A stretch of 64,000 bases of DNA from Compostibacter hankyongensis (GCF_039541075.1 NZ_BAABFN010000001.1:62001-126000), one strand, 5' to 3'. Shown: positions 25,100 to 35,363, counted from the first letter of the stretch. Made by a program: numbers and translations. The notes: a model not told the origin generated them from the sequence alone.

Positions 25100-27589
25100 T
25101 CAGCGGCTGCCGGAACTCAGATCCAGAAATGCCGAAGGGATGCCCCGGCTACTTATGCTGATCACACTCCGGCCGCCCTGCTTCTTCATGCGGATGAGGG
25201 CCCGGCCGTTATACAGCTCCAGCTTGCGCGAGCCGTCGGAGGTACCCAGATCGTCCAGCAGCACGCCGTCGCCGGTCAGCCCGAAGCGCACCACATTGCG
25301 GGCATCCAGGCAGGGTATGCCATGGCTGTCCGTGAGCGTAGCCTCAACAGTGGCGGTATCCCCGGAGGAGTTAACCTGACGGAGGGATAACCGGGCCGGG
25401 GAGCCCCACTGCGCTGTCTGGTAATGAAAAGCAATGCTGTCGGTGACCGTAACGCGACCCTTGCGGGCTACCACGCGCAGCGTATAGTCGCCCTCCTGCA
25501 TGGGCAGCTCCCAGCGCAGGCCTGCCGCCGGGAAATCATGGCTGTCGCGTTTTTTCCGGCCATAGCTTCTCCCGTTGACAAAAAGCTCGGCTTCCGCGCA
25601 ATTGGAATAGACTTTAACCGTCTCCTTCTTCCCTGCAGCCCCCCAGCGGGTGGGCCAGGTATGGCCGTAGATATGTACCATGGGCTGATCAGACCAGTAT
25701 GACTGAAACACATAATACGCTTCCTTGGGCCGGAGGTCCCGTTCTACCACTCCTTTCTGATTCACATAGGGAAGGGGGTTATCCGGCCGCAGCGGGGTGG
25801 CAAAGTCCTTGAATATCCAATAGGCGCTGCCCGTCAGGTCCGGCATTCGCTCCTGCTCTTGCAGGTACCAGTCGATAAGGTCGCACTGATAGGTTTCCGA
25901 CCAGTCCCCGTCGCGCGAAGCACGGGCTTTTCCACCGCTAAGGGCGGCGTCGCCGGCCTTTTCAGCCACGCCCTGCCCGGTAGGGATACCTCCGAGCCGG
26001 GCATAGGGATCCTCCGCATGGCGGCGTGCGTGGCTGTCGGCTCCCCACTCGGCATGCAGAAAGCGGGGTACTTGTCTGATCCATTTCTCCGTCGCGTCGC
26101 GATATTCGGTATAGCGGCCGCTGTACCACCCGGCCCAGATGGAAGGGGAATATACGTCTACGATGTCCTTACAGAAATCGCAACGCCGGATGGCGGTGAG
26201 ACGGCTGCTGTCCAGCCGGTGCGCGAGGTCATTGAGCTCCTTCATAAAAGCCCGGATCTTTTGCCGGTCGAATTCCGCAAAATCGCCCGGCCAGTCGTTC
26301 TCGTTGCCCAGGCTCCAGATGATTACGGCGGGGTGGTTGTAATGCTGGTTGATCATGTTGGTCAGCATGCGCCGCGCCTGCGTTTTATACGTCTCCCCGC
26401 CAAGCCCGCCCCGGCACCAGGCCAGCTCCTCCCAGACCAGTATGCCCAGGCTGTCGCAGAGGTGTAGCACCAGCGGCGACTGCTGGTAATGCGCCAGCCG
26501 GATAAAGTTAACCCCCATTGCCTTGATCAGCAGCATTTCCCTGCGGATCATCGCTTCGGTTTCTGCCGCACCCACGCCGGCGCCATCCTGATGGCGATGC
26601 GTTCCGCGCAGCAGCAGTCTTTTCCCGTTCAGCATAAATGGTCCGTGCTCCATAAAGGTAAATTGCCGGAAGCCGAATGTTTCCTGTCGTGTCTGCTGCG
26701 TCCCGTCCGGCGAAAGCAATACCGCTTCGACGGTATACAGGGCAGGATCGGAAGGAGACCATAGCTGCGGTTTGTTCACCGTAAAGGAAAGCAGCTTTTG
26801 CATTTCCCCTTGGGGCTGCACGCGGCGCTCTTCTTCCCGGACCATCTTCCCCTGCGGATCCTTTATCTTCAGGCGCAGGACCGCCTCCCCCAGGTGATCC
26901 GGGTTACGAAACGCCGTGCTGATCTGTACGGTACCCGTGCTGCCGCCGGCATCCACGCGGGGCAGGATATGCACCTCATCCAGGGAAAGGGCGGGGACGT
27001 ATACCAGGTTCAGATAACGGTATAACCCGCCATGTACGGTAAAATCAGACATATCGGAAGGGATCATCTGCAGGTCTCTCGAATTATCGCAGCGGATCTC
27101 CAGCGGCACCCTACCCTTGAACCGCTTGCTGTCCGGACTTTTGGTAAAAGCCTTTACCGCATCCGTAATGTCGACCGTCCATTCGTCATACCCTCCTGTA
27201 TGCGTCGCCACTTCCTGCGTATATACATAAACGTTGGTCTTTTGACCGGCGCCTTCAAAATGCAGCAGGATGCGACCGTTTTTATATGGATTTTTCAGCT
27301 GCAACTGCGTACGGTACCATCCGGGACCCTCGTAATAGTTCTGGTCCGGGTCCACAGCATCGCGTGCGTTAAAGCAGTGGGGCAGCGCAACGGAGTCCCA
27401 GAGGGGAACGGATTCGGGACTGCCTGCCGTAACTGGACGTACCGCTTCCCAGACGCCGCCCAGGTCTCCTTTCAGAAATTCCCATCCTCCTGTAAGTCGG
27501 GTACTTTGCTGAGCCCGCAGGGACAGGGTAACCAGCAGCATGCCTGCTGCCAGTAGATATTTTGCCATATGGTGCAACAAATGCTTCAT
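25100..27589 (-). CDS. Glycoside hydrolase family 2 (beta-galactosidase/beta-glucuronidase type)
   Basis: An 829-residue exported GH2 enzyme. Signal peptide near the N-terminus (YLLAAGMLLVTLSLRAQQ). Domain order is the jelly-roll sugar-binding domain, Ig-like domain, TIM barrel, then C-terminal Ig-like domains (VKVYSNCAEAELFVNGRSYG). The acid/base Glu is in IIWSLGNENDWPG (about residue 427) and the nucleophile Glu in RFLHAEWGAD (about residue 513). FRQFTFMEHGPFMLNGKRLLLRG and FIRLAHYQQSP are typical GH2 barrel-entry segments. In this PUL it probably cuts a beta-galactosyl or beta-glucuronyl linkage; the specificity residues do not let me choose. Confidence 0.9.
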   Translation of the reverse strand: MKHLLHHMAKYLLAAGMLLVTLSLRAQQSTRLTGGWEFLKGDLGGVWEAVRPVTAGSPESVPLWDSVALPHCFNARDAVDPDQNYYEGPGWYRTQLQLKNPYKNGRILLHFEGAGQKTNVYVYTQEVATHTGGYDEWTVDITDAVKAFTKSPDSKRFKGRVPLEIRCDNSRDLQMIPSDMSDFTVHGGLYRYLNLVYVPALSLDEVHILPRVDAGGSTGTVQISTAFRNPDHLGEAVLRLKIKDPQGKMVREEERRVQPQGEMQKLLSFTVNKPQLWSPSDPALYTVEAVLLSPDGTQQTRQETFGFRQFTFMEHGPFMLNGKRLLLRGTHRHQDGAGVGAAETEAMIRREMLLIKAMGVNFIRLAHYQQSPLVLHLCDSLGILVWEELAWCRGGLGGETYKTQARRMLTNMINQHYNHPAVIIWSLGNENDWPGDFAEFDRQKIRAFMKELNDLAHRLDSSRLTAIRRCDFCKDIVDVYSPSIWAGWYSGRYTEYRDATEKWIRQVPRFLHAEWGADSHARRHAEDPYARLGGIPTGQGVAEKAGDAALSGGKARASRDGDWSETYQCDLIDWYLQEQERMPDLTGSAYWIFKDFATPLRPDNPLPYVNQKGVVERDLRPKEAYYVFQSYWSDQPMVHIYGHTWPTRWGAAGKKETVKVYSNCAEAELFVNGRSYGRKKRDSHDFPAAGLRWELPMQEGDYTLRVVARKGRVTVTDSIAFHYQTAQWGSPARLSLRQVNSSGDTATVEATLTDSHGIPCLDARNVVRFGLTGDGVLLDDLGTSDGSRKLELYNGRALIRMKKQGGRSVISISSRGIPSAFLDLSSGSR

Positions 27590-27654
27590 TGTGCTTTTTA
27601 TGCTGGAGTGAAATCCCTTACTGTATTTTCCGGCCGCTCCGTTTTCCGGTATAA

Positions 27655-30201
27655 TTATCGTATATCCGGCGCCGTGCCCTCCGGCATGAGCAGGAGATGC
27701 TCCCCCTTCCCGGTGGATAGGGTGAGCATCCGCCCACGAAGGGCTCCTGCTTTTTTACCATCCCGGTAGAGGGTTACCGCACGTCCCGGCCAGGGGTTAA
27801 GCACCCGGCAGGTAGCACCCGCCTCCGAGACCAGCTTCACATATGCCGTACGGCCCTTCCGCTGCGCTGCGCTGACGAGGAAGCCGCCCCGGGCCCGCAG
27901 GGTGAAGGAGGCCTCCCATTCCGCGGGCCAGGCAGGGAAGAGGCGGATCACCGGATCGCCTGCCGGCTCCGGCGGCGCGCTCTGGCAGAGGGCATACTCC
28001 AGGGCTTCCGCAGCGCGTCCGAGGCGCTGCACATTCGTCGTCTGACGGCCTTCGCGCTGGTCCATGCGGTTGGCCATTATTTCAGCCTCCTTTGTATGGA
28101 TCTGGTTCGGGATAAGGTAGCGCACGGCATCGGCGCGGCCCAGGATGGCGCCGGCCACCGGCAGGCGGGACAGCACATATATGGACGTACGCGGACCGAT
28201 GCCCTGCCTGAAATAAGCATCATAGGTGGCGTTGGCGGTCTTCAGCCGCGCCGCCGGCGCGCCGGGATTACAGAGATCGAAGAACCACTGCGGCAGGGTA
28301 TTGGGATCGGGCAATGCCCGGCCGTTGCCCTTGACCACCGGCGGAAGACTCTTGACCCAGGTGGGAGCGCCGGTAGCCTCGGGATAGGCAGCGCTCAGCG
28401 ACAGGGGCGAGAGATGCTGCAGCAGCTCTTTCCAGCCGGCCCGCAGGTCTGCGTCAACACCGAGTATTTTCGATGCGCTTATCGCCGCCGGCAGGATACC
28501 CAGCATGGCGGATATCTCCTCCGCCGTATTGTGTCCGCCCCATACCGGCTCGTTGTCGTTCACATAACGGATATGATATTTGCCGTCCTTCTCCTTTTTC
28601 AGATTGGGAAAGCTGCGATAGAATTCCGCCATGCCTTTTATCATGGGATAGGCGCTGCGGCGCAGCCAGGCCGTATCGAGCGTATACTCATACTGCTGCC
28701 AGTATTGATAGGCGATCTTGGCGCTCCGGGAAAAGATATGCGTCACCGGACCATAAGGACCTCCGCCCCGGTCCGGGGCCACCCATCGGCCGTCCACCCA
28801 TTTGCCCGCGGCCGTCCAGTTCCAGCGGCTGAAATAAGGCATCTGTGTGGCGGCATAATTTCTGAATGCCCGGGAACGCTGCTCCCAGGGCTTTTGCATG
28901 AGGTAAAGCGACCGCATTTCCCGGGCAATGCTGTCGGGCAGCGCGGGTACGCCGTTGAAAGCGCCGGTCTCAGGAATGTAGATACCGCGGCTGCCCCACT
29001 GCTGCCGCGCGGCCAGGGCATAGGAAGCATAGGCATCCGAGTACATCCCGAACATAGGATCCAGCAGCTCGGGGTGCAGGGAGGGGAGCAGGGCGTTGTA
29101 CAGGCAGCTCTGGTTGGCGCCCCAATACAGGCCGCCCCACTGCCGGGTATCGCCGCCGGTGGTCCAGATCATGCCGTTGAACTTGGCCGGATACCGGCCC
29201 CGGGACGCGGAGGCCATGACATACAGATAGTAGTTGTAGTGCTTTTCGATATCGTCGGCCACGCCGTCGGTGCTGTGCAGCCGGATAGTGCCGCGTTGCC
29301 AGAAGCGGTGCCACCAGCCGCGCGTATCGGACTGCAACCCTCCGAAGCCCCGCTGCTGCGCCGCATCGAGCTTATGCATGGCTGCGGCTACGAGATCTTC
29401 CCCGGGATCAAAGCCGGCTGCGCTGGCCATAAAGAAAGAGAAAGGTTTTCCGGCCTGCGGTTCGGTATAAAGCCTGACAGTAGATTCGTTGACCTGCTCT
29501 GCTTTCACACGGCAGCCCTCCGCCCCGATCACTACGGCCGAGCCGCAATAATATTTTCCTTCCCGGAAAGCCTGGGTGAGGACGATGCGGTCGCCCTGCA
29601 CCTTCACGGCCGACTCCGCCCGGTGATCGCCCCGGTGTACCGCAGCCGGCCGCAGCATGCGCAGGTCCGCATGCACGGAAGCGCCGGAGCGGCGCCGGTC
29701 CTGCACCTGCACGGCCATGACGTCCTGCCGGTCCCAGGCCAGCACGCTGGCGCGGACATCTCCTTTCTGTACCGTCACGGCGCCGTCGTAACAGGAAAGA
29801 TGCTGGCGGAAGCCGGCGCCGCCGAACACCATGTCCCCGAAATCGATATTCACAAAACCGGCGCCACCGCAGTAGTCGGTATTGCGCTCATAGAAATTAT
29901 GGCTGCTGAAGTCGTTGCCGAAGATGTCCACCCGGTTCAGCTGGAAGCAGAGCGCTGAGGGAACCGTCCATACCAGGCTGCCCATGCGGCCGTTGCCCAC
30001 CGGCATACCGGCCTCGCTGCGCGGCGCCGGATGATCGTAGTCCAGGTCGGCATGGGATATCTGCGTCCGGAGGCTGTCTCCGGGAAGCGTATCCGTCAAC
30101 GGGGAACCGATGTTCGCGCGGACCTGGGAACGGGAGACCGGACCGGCAAGGATGGCAACAGCGGCAAGGAACACACAGCGTATGAGGAGAGATAAGCGCA
30201 T
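27655..30201 (-). CDS. GH95-like (alpha/alpha)6 glycoside hydrolase with DUF5703-type N-terminus
   Basis: An 848-residue exported protein (signal IRCVFLAAVAILAGPVSRSQ). The N-terminal beta domain starts with ISHADLDYDHPAPRSEAGMPVGNGRMGSLVW, read in halves (DYDHPAPRSEAGM, PVGNGRMGSLVW). This is the 'good name and give-away' pattern of GH95-related/DUF5703 proteins. The central helical toroid has WGGLYWGANQSCLYN, YVNDNEPVWGGHNTAEE and WFFDLCNPG, and the C-terminus is a beta sandwich. GH95 members are alpha-L-fucosidases or alpha-L-galactosidases, so a role on fucose or galactose branches would suit the locus, but assignment to GH95 itself is uncertain. A 9-bp hairpin lies 21 nt before the start. 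Confidence 0.65.
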   Translation of the reverse strand: MRLSLLIRCVFLAAVAILAGPVSRSQVRANIGSPLTDTLPGDSLRTQISHADLDYDHPAPRSEAGMPVGNGRMGSLVWTVPSALCFQLNRVDIFGNDFSSHNFYERNTDYCGGAGFVNIDFGDMVFGGAGFRQHLSCYDGAVTVQKGDVRASVLAWDRQDVMAVQVQDRRRSGASVHADLRMLRPAAVHRGDHRAESAVKVQGDRIVLTQAFREGKYYCGSAVVIGAEGCRVKAEQVNESTVRLYTEPQAGKPFSFFMASAAGFDPGEDLVAAAMHKLDAAQQRGFGGLQSDTRGWWHRFWQRGTIRLHSTDGVADDIEKHYNYYLYVMASASRGRYPAKFNGMIWTTGGDTRQWGGLYWGANQSCLYNALLPSLHPELLDPMFGMYSDAYASYALAARQQWGSRGIYIPETGAFNGVPALPDSIAREMRSLYLMQKPWEQRSRAFRNYAATQMPYFSRWNWTAAGKWVDGRWVAPDRGGGPYGPVTHIFSRSAKIAYQYWQQYEYTLDTAWLRRSAYPMIKGMAEFYRSFPNLKKEKDGKYHIRYVNDNEPVWGGHNTAEEISAMLGILPAAISASKILGVDADLRAGWKELLQHLSPLSLSAAYPEATGAPTWVKSLPPVVKGNGRALPDPNTLPQWFFDLCNPGAPAARLKTANATYDAYFRQGIGPRTSIYVLSRLPVAGAILGRADAVRYLIPNQIHTKEAEIMANRMDQREGRQTTNVQRLGRAAEALEYALCQSAPPEPAGDPVIRLFPAWPAEWEASFTLRARGGFLVSAAQRKGRTAYVKLVSEAGATCRVLNPWPGRAVTLYRDGKKAGALRGRMLTLSTGKGEHLLLMPEGTAPDIR

Positions 30202-30221
30202 CTTCCGTTTCTTTTTGTTTG

Positions 30222-30243
30222 CAGGACGGCGTCAGCCGTCCTG
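30222..30243 (-). other. Intercistronic hairpin before the GH95-like gene
   Basis: CAGGACGGC and GCCGTCCTG form a perfect 9-bp stem with a GTCA loop. It has no T-tract on the minus strand, so it is not a standard terminator. Its position in the leader 21 nt before the start suggests mRNA processing or stability control within the PUL transcript. Confidence 0.5.
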
Positions 30244-30434
30244 AGTCATGCAATCGTTTGCAGTAATTTATGGCAAGATGTTGAAAAGAACCGGGCCGGG
30301 CCTTCATTATTTTAACGAAAACCAATAGTTTTTTACCCTTTGCTGCGCCGAAAGAGAACAGGATAGACGATCGCGTTACCAGAAGGTTCGGAAAAAATTC
30401 GAAGCAACCGGGACAGTTTGGGTCGATGGAACGC

Positions 30435-31967
30435 TTAGGGAGTACCGTCCGGCCAGGGCACCGGATTACCGGTAGCCTTGTAAGCAGGGCGCTGGGCATG
30501 CCAGGCTTTTAGCTGCCGCGTGAGCAACGCGGACAGCGCGCGGGTCTTTTCCGGGTAACGGGCGGAAAGATCATGACGTTCGCTGATATCGGCCTCCAGG
30601 TCATACAGCTCCAGGCTTCCGGTCTTCTGGAACCAGATCAGCTTCCACCGTCCCTGGCGCAGGGCGCTGCACCACGAGACGTCGCGCGCATCGTGCCTCA
30701 CCCACTTGTTGGGAAAGTTCCAGACCAGTATACGGGTGCTATCGGCGTAGGCAGCGTCTTTCAACACAGGCACAAAGCTACGCCCGTCCACCGTCTGAAT
30801 GGTATGATAATTTTCTACGCCGGCCATCTCGAGTATGCTGGGGAAAAAATCCTCGATCATCACATACTGCCGGGCGACGCTGCCCGGACGTGTCACCCCG
30901 GGCCAGCATACCATCATTGGCTCCCGGGTGCCTCCTTCGTAAAGAGAGCCCTTGCCGTCGCGCAGGGGATAATTCTGGCTGTCCTGAGGACCGCTGCGGG
31001 GGGCGCGGCTGAAACCTCCGTTATCAGACATGAACAGGATGATAGTGTTATCAGCGAGGCCGTGCTCATCCAGATAATCCATCAGGTCGCCGAGGCTTTT
31101 GTCCATCCCCTCCACCAGGGCGGCATACGCCGCTTCGGGACCTGCCAGGCCGCGTTGCCGGTATTTTTCATAAAAGCGGGCGTCGGGATTGTAAGGAATA
31201 TGTACAGCGTATTGGGCCATATAGAGAAAGAAAGGTTGCTTCCTCAGCCGCACCGTATCGAGGACATGCAGGGCCTCCCGTGTCAGCGCCTCGGTGAGGA
31301 AGGTAGGAGTGCCCCAGTATTTTTCCAGCCCGGGAACGGCGCGCAGCACAAACTTGCCGGGCACATGACCGTAGTTCTGCTCCCCGAGATAGGAGGCGGG
31401 ATTGCCGGCGGCGCTACCCCCGATATTGACGCTGAAGCCTAACCGCAGCGGATCGGCTCCGGGCGTCTGGTAAGCCCCGAAATGGGCCTTACCGCAGTGG
31501 ATGGTAAAATAGCCTGCCGCTTTCAGCAGCCGGGGAAGCGGGGTTACATATATACTGTGGGGCTGACCGGGCACGGGACTGAGCCCGTTCACATTCCAGT
31601 CCGGTAGGTCCAGCAGGCTGTCCGGCGCATCTACGGTTTTATCCCGGTACATCGTCCAGTTGGTGACCCGGTGATGCGCGGCATTCATGCCGCTCATGAG
31701 ACTCACCCGGCTGGGCGTGCAGATGGAGGCGGCATGGGCATCGGTAAACTTGAGGGAGCGGGCGGCCAGCCGCTCCATGTTGGGCGTATAAAACTCTTTG
31801 TTGGCATTCGTCAGGCTGTCCCAGAAGGGCACCGAAGTATCCTGCCAACCCATATCGTCTACCAGGAATAAGATGATATTGGGGCGCTCAGGGGCAGGCT
31901 GCTGCGCCGGGGCGGCCGGGGCGGGAAAAAGCAGGGCGAGGAAAAGAAAGCTTTTTTTCATGGTCAT
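30435..31967 (-). CDS. Exported arylsulfatase-family sulfatase (PUL sulfatase 1)
   Basis: A 510-residue type I sulfatase. Signal peptide (SFLFLALLFPAPAAPAQ). The formylglycine site is C83 in SICTPSRVSLMSG (C-x-P-S-R). The N-terminal metal site is in IILFLVDDMGWQDTS, with HCGKAHFG providing the conserved Lys/His and FMSDNGGFSRAP the second Asp-Asn pair. Maturation needs an anaerobic or aerobic sulfatase-modifying enzyme encoded elsewhere. It lies 52 nt after sulfatase 2 with the same orientation. The sulfate position and sugar specificity cannot be deduced. The start may be 6 nt further in (MKKSFLF). Confidence 0.9.
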   Translation of the reverse strand: MTMKKSFLFLALLFPAPAAPAQQPAPERPNIILFLVDDMGWQDTSVPFWDSLTNANKEFYTPNMERLAARSLKFTDAHAASICTPSRVSLMSGMNAAHHRVTNWTMYRDKTVDAPDSLLDLPDWNVNGLSPVPGQPHSIYVTPLPRLLKAAGYFTIHCGKAHFGAYQTPGADPLRLGFSVNIGGSAAGNPASYLGEQNYGHVPGKFVLRAVPGLEKYWGTPTFLTEALTREALHVLDTVRLRKQPFFLYMAQYAVHIPYNPDARFYEKYRQRGLAGPEAAYAALVEGMDKSLGDLMDYLDEHGLADNTIILFMSDNGGFSRAPRSGPQDSQNYPLRDGKGSLYEGGTREPMMVCWPGVTRPGSVARQYVMIEDFFPSILEMAGVENYHTIQTVDGRSFVPVLKDAAYADSTRILVWNFPNKWVRHDARDVSWCSALRQGRWKLIWFQKTGSLELYDLEADISERHDLSARYPEKTRALSALLTRQLKAWHAQRPAYKATGNPVPWPDGTP

Positions 31968-32019
31968 GCGCTGGGGTAAAAGTAAATGGCGTCCTCATCC
32001 GCTCCGCGAAGCGGCATAC

Positions 32020-33672
32020 TCAGGGCGTCGTATTTCCGCCGGCTGTGCGGGACATGTCTTTCAGACCCTTCTCAACCTGCTGCATATGTTCAGGATCAAA
32101 TACCGATTTATCGAAAAGACGGTGATATCCGGAAAGGTATTTCCGGCGCTCCTCCTTATCCATGGCCATCCAGGCAGCGGGATTATAGTAAGGGTTCAGC
32201 ACCGGCATCCTGGCGTCCGTTTGTTTTCTCCACCGGTTCAGCAGCTCCAGCAGGTGTGCAGTCTGTGCCGGCATTGCGGCGGACAGATCGCGGCGCTCTT
32301 CCACATCGGAGCGGAGATCGTACAGCTCTACATGGTTGTCTTCCAGGAACTGTACCAGCTTCCAGTCGCCCTCCCGCACGGCGGAGCTGGGCGTACCCCC
32401 CTGGTTGCTGTAGTGGGGATAATGCCAGTAAAGTGCACGGGGAGCCAGAGGGCCGTTACCGGTCAGCAGCGGCATCAGGCTGATCCCGTCCTTATGCGCT
32501 TCCGGCATCAGGGGCAGGGTCGCCGCCTGCAGGAAGGTGGGGAAGAAATCGGTATGGATCACCGGGGTACGGCATACCGTACCGGCCTTTATCCTGGCGG
32601 GCCAGCGGATGATCAGCGGCACCCGGAGACCGCCTTCGTAGTTCCATCCCTTGCCGTATCGGAACGGAGCATTTGAGGTAGGCGCTCCCTCAGCGGTGGA
32701 AAGACCGCCGTTGTCCGAGGTAAACAGCACGAGGGTTTCCCGGTCGATATCCAGCTGTTTCAGCACGGCCAGCACTTTCCCCACATTCTCGTCCACGCTG
32801 TAGAGCAATCCTGCATACACGGGATTGGATTGTAAAATGCGCTCGCTCCAGCTGTCCTGCCACTGCATCCAGGGCGCATCCTTTACGATCTGCGGCAGGC
32901 TGTCGAGACCCAGGCGACGAGCTTTTTCCTTAAACTTTTGAATATAGGCCGGCTTGGCCTCTATGGGTTGATGTACGGCATAAAAGGAAAGCTCGACGAA
33001 GAAGGGTTTGTGTTCCGCGCTCTTTTGCCGGATAAAGGCGATGGCCTCGGAGGTGAGGCGGTCGGGAAGGAATTCTCCTTTGGGCCCGTCGCTCAGGCGG
33101 GGATTGTGGTAGGGGCTGAAGTAGCCACCCATGCCGTGGGCCCGCGGATTACCCGCTGCCCATCCGCCTTTGTTCACGTCGAAGCCCTGGTGTTCGGGCC
33201 AGTATTCCGGAGAGAGACCGAGGTGCCATTTTCCGGCGAAAAAAGTGGCATAACCATGTTGCTTCAGCGCCTCGGCAATGGTCACCTGTGCGGTGTCGAG
33301 GTTGAAGGAAAAAGGCCGGGGCAGCAGCCGGTCGAAGGGCATGGGACCGTTGCCGTTCTGCCGTCCGGCGATCCAATCGGTGATGCCGGTATGCACCGGA
33401 TACTGCCCTGTCATGATGCTGGAGCGGGAAGGAGAACAAACGTTGCATGCCGCATAGGCATCGGTAAAGCGCGCGCCTTCGGCAGCCATCCGGTCCAGGT
33501 TGGGCGTTTCGTTAAAGGTGCTGCCGTAGCAACTTAAGTCTTTGCCGCCAAGGTCGTCAGTAAGGATAAGAATGATGTTGGGAGGCGCGGATGTCTTTTG
33601 CTGTGCAGGCAGCAGCAGGGGAAGGGTGAGGAGCCCCAGCAGTCCCGTTGCGCGATAGAAGAATGTTCTCAT
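32020..33672 (-). CDS. Exported arylsulfatase-family sulfatase (PUL sulfatase 2)
   Basis: A 550-residue type I sulfatase with signal peptide (GLLGLLTLPLLLPAQQ). Formylglycine site C79 in NVCSPSRSSIMTG. Metal residues are in IILILTDDLGGKD and LFTSDNGGLSTAEG, and substrate-site FFAGKWHLGLSPEYWPEHQGF is read as AGKWHLG and PEHQGF. It differs clearly from sulfatase 1 (different metal-site and GKWH/GKAH motifs), so the two probably remove sulfates at different positions. It is the first enzyme gene after SusD, separated from it by a 216-nt spacer filled with mosaic repeat. Confidence 0.9.
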   Translation of the reverse strand: MRTFFYRATGLLGLLTLPLLLPAQQKTSAPPNIILILTDDLGGKDLSCYGSTFNETPNLDRMAAEGARFTDAYAACNVCSPSRSSIMTGQYPVHTGITDWIAGRQNGNGPMPFDRLLPRPFSFNLDTAQVTIAEALKQHGYATFFAGKWHLGLSPEYWPEHQGFDVNKGGWAAGNPRAHGMGGYFSPYHNPRLSDGPKGEFLPDRLTSEAIAFIRQKSAEHKPFFVELSFYAVHQPIEAKPAYIQKFKEKARRLGLDSLPQIVKDAPWMQWQDSWSERILQSNPVYAGLLYSVDENVGKVLAVLKQLDIDRETLVLFTSDNGGLSTAEGAPTSNAPFRYGKGWNYEGGLRVPLIIRWPARIKAGTVCRTPVIHTDFFPTFLQAATLPLMPEAHKDGISLMPLLTGNGPLAPRALYWHYPHYSNQGGTPSSAVREGDWKLVQFLEDNHVELYDLRSDVEERRDLSAAMPAQTAHLLELLNRWRKQTDARMPVLNPYYNPAAWMAMDKEERRKYLSGYHRLFDKSVFDPEHMQQVEKGLKDMSRTAGGNTTP

Positions 33673-33699
33673 AATAGTTGTCTATTGAACTAATATACT

Positions 33700-33888
33700 A
33701 TTGTTTCCGGTTTGAGGTTCGATAGTTTAAAGTCTAAAGTTAATCTGCCTGAAATGAAACCTTAGACTTTAGACTTTGAGCCTTAGACTTATTCAACTGT
33801 CTTTCACCTTTTTCTTGCTTCTGTAATCATCAAATTTCCAAATCACCAAATCGTTAAAATGCCCTTTACCTTTCACCCTTCACCGCTA
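33700..33888. repeat. Mosaic intergenic repeat, copy 2 (modules A-E)
   Basis: Same modules and order as the 6-kb copy. A: GTTTCCGGTTTGAGGTTCGA (33702). B: TTTAAAGTCTAAAGTTAATC (33726). CTGCCTGAAA, then C: CCTTAGACTTTAGACTTTGA. D: ATCATCAAATTTCCAAATCA (33827). E: ATGCCCTTTACCTTTCACCC (33859). It fills the spacer between sulfatase 2 and SusD, abutting the SusD 3' end. Confidence 0.75.
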
Positions 33889-35340
33889 TCAGTATCCCGG
33901 GTTCTGTTCCAGGGCGGGATTTGCATCGATCTCGTTTAGCGGAATGGGAAACCGGGTCTTGTAATCTTCGGCGGCAGAAACTCCTCTGGCTTTCGCCGCG
34001 GAGATCAGCTTTCCCTGCCGGATAAGATCCATTCTTCGTTTTCCTTCTGCTACAAACTCCCATCCCCGCTCTTTAAGCAGCGCATCGCGAAAGCCTTCCC
34101 CGGAAGAGAAATCAGACAGCTTATAAACGGCCACGCCGGCCCTGGTGCGAACCTCGTTCAGCAGATCGAGGGATTCGGCATTAGGCCCGTTGAGCTCGTT
34201 CAGCGCCTCCGCCCGGTTGAGCAGCACCTCGGCATAACGGATCACCGGCACGTCGTTGCCATGGTTTTCGGAGATGGCATCCGGGTCCGGCACATATTTA
34301 AAACAACGCACGGCACGGCCCTCATCGCCCGGGGCCAGCAGGTCATGCGCTTTGCCGTTCACATCCGTATAGCCGAAAAGGAACCATCCCCGGCGTTTAT
34401 CGTTTTGCGCATAGGTCTTCACCCAGTCGTTGTACACGCAGAACTGCGCCCCGTAGTTCAGCCAGTTGCTTTGTATCGGATAGTTGGGCGGAAAGGCATG
34501 GGCCATATAGTTATTACCATGCAACGTAGGCAGGGCAGGACTGGTGAAGATGACCTCGTTATTTTCTTCGTTTGCCACGGCGAACATATTGGCGAGATCG
34601 CCGTCAAAGAGCTTGTACTGGTCCAGATCCATCACCTGCTTGCTGACATCGGCGGCCTGCTGCCATTGGGCCGTGTTCAGGTAATATTCACCCAGCAAGG
34701 CCAGTGCACCGCCCCGGGTCGCTTTGCCGTACAGGCTTTGTTTGAGCGGAAGGTCGGTCGCTGCCGCCTGAAGCTCGCCGGTCAGGAAGGTATTGAATTC
34801 CGCTTCAGTAGCGCGGGAAGGGGAGAGGCTCATCGTATCGGTGGTCGTCACGAGCGGCACCGGCCCGAAGAGCAGCCAGAGAAAATAGTAGTCGGCCGCG
34901 CGGATGAAACGGGCCTCGGCCCTGTAGCCGGCTACTTTTTCCGGCGAGATGGCTGTAGCCCGGTCTATATTGTCCAGCAGGGAGTTGGCGTTCCGGATAC
35001 TGACATAATACTGCTGCCATACATTGGACAGGATATTTTCCTGGGGATCCCAGTTAAAGGTCATGTACAGGGTGGCCTGGTTCTCGAAGCTGCCGCCCCA
35101 CTCCCACATGATGTCTCCCGGGAACTCATTGAGGGTGAACTGGCGGTCGCGGAGGCCGGAAGTGACCACCATATTGCTGTATGCGGCAGTGAGCACGCTG
35201 TTGATCCCTTCTTCGGTCTGTAAAAAGGATTCCGGGTCGTACTCCGTGTACACCTCCTCTTTGAGAAAGTCCCGGCAGGAGCACAGCGCGAAGGTCAGCA
35301 CAAGCATCAGGGACAGCGCCGGTTTATAATTCGTCTTCAT
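33889..35340 (-). CDS. susD: SusD/RagB-family surface glycan-binding lipoprotein
   Basis: A 483-residue lipoprotein (lipobox LCSC, C22) that binds oligosaccharides at the cell surface and works as a lid for the SusC transporter. The N-terminal FLKEEVYTEYDPESFLQTEEG and AEARFIRAADYYFLWLLFGPVPLVT, read as AEARFIRAADYYF and LLFGPVPLV, are characteristic TPR/SusD-like segments. VPVIRYAEVLLNRAEALNELNG and ERGWEFVAEGKRRMDLIRQGK are the C-terminal RagB/SusD hallmarks. It starts 23 nt after susC and is certainly co-expressed with it. Confidence 0.95.
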   Translation of the reverse strand: MKTNYKPALSLMLVLTFALCSCRDFLKEEVYTEYDPESFLQTEEGINSVLTAAYSNMVVTSGLRDRQFTLNEFPGDIMWEWGGSFENQATLYMTFNWDPQENILSNVWQQYYVSIRNANSLLDNIDRATAISPEKVAGYRAEARFIRAADYYFLWLLFGPVPLVTTTDTMSLSPSRATEAEFNTFLTGELQAAATDLPLKQSLYGKATRGGALALLGEYYLNTAQWQQAADVSKQVMDLDQYKLFDGDLANMFAVANEENNEVIFTSPALPTLHGNNYMAHAFPPNYPIQSNWLNYGAQFCVYNDWVKTYAQNDKRRGWFLFGYTDVNGKAHDLLAPGDEGRAVRCFKYVPDPDAISENHGNDVPVIRYAEVLLNRAEALNELNGPNAESLDLLNEVRTRAGVAVYKLSDFSSGEGFRDALLKERGWEFVAEGKRRMDLIRQGKLISAAKARGVSAAEDYKTRFPIPLNEIDANPALEQNPGY

Positions 35341-35363
35341 GATTTTGCTTTTTTAAATGACGG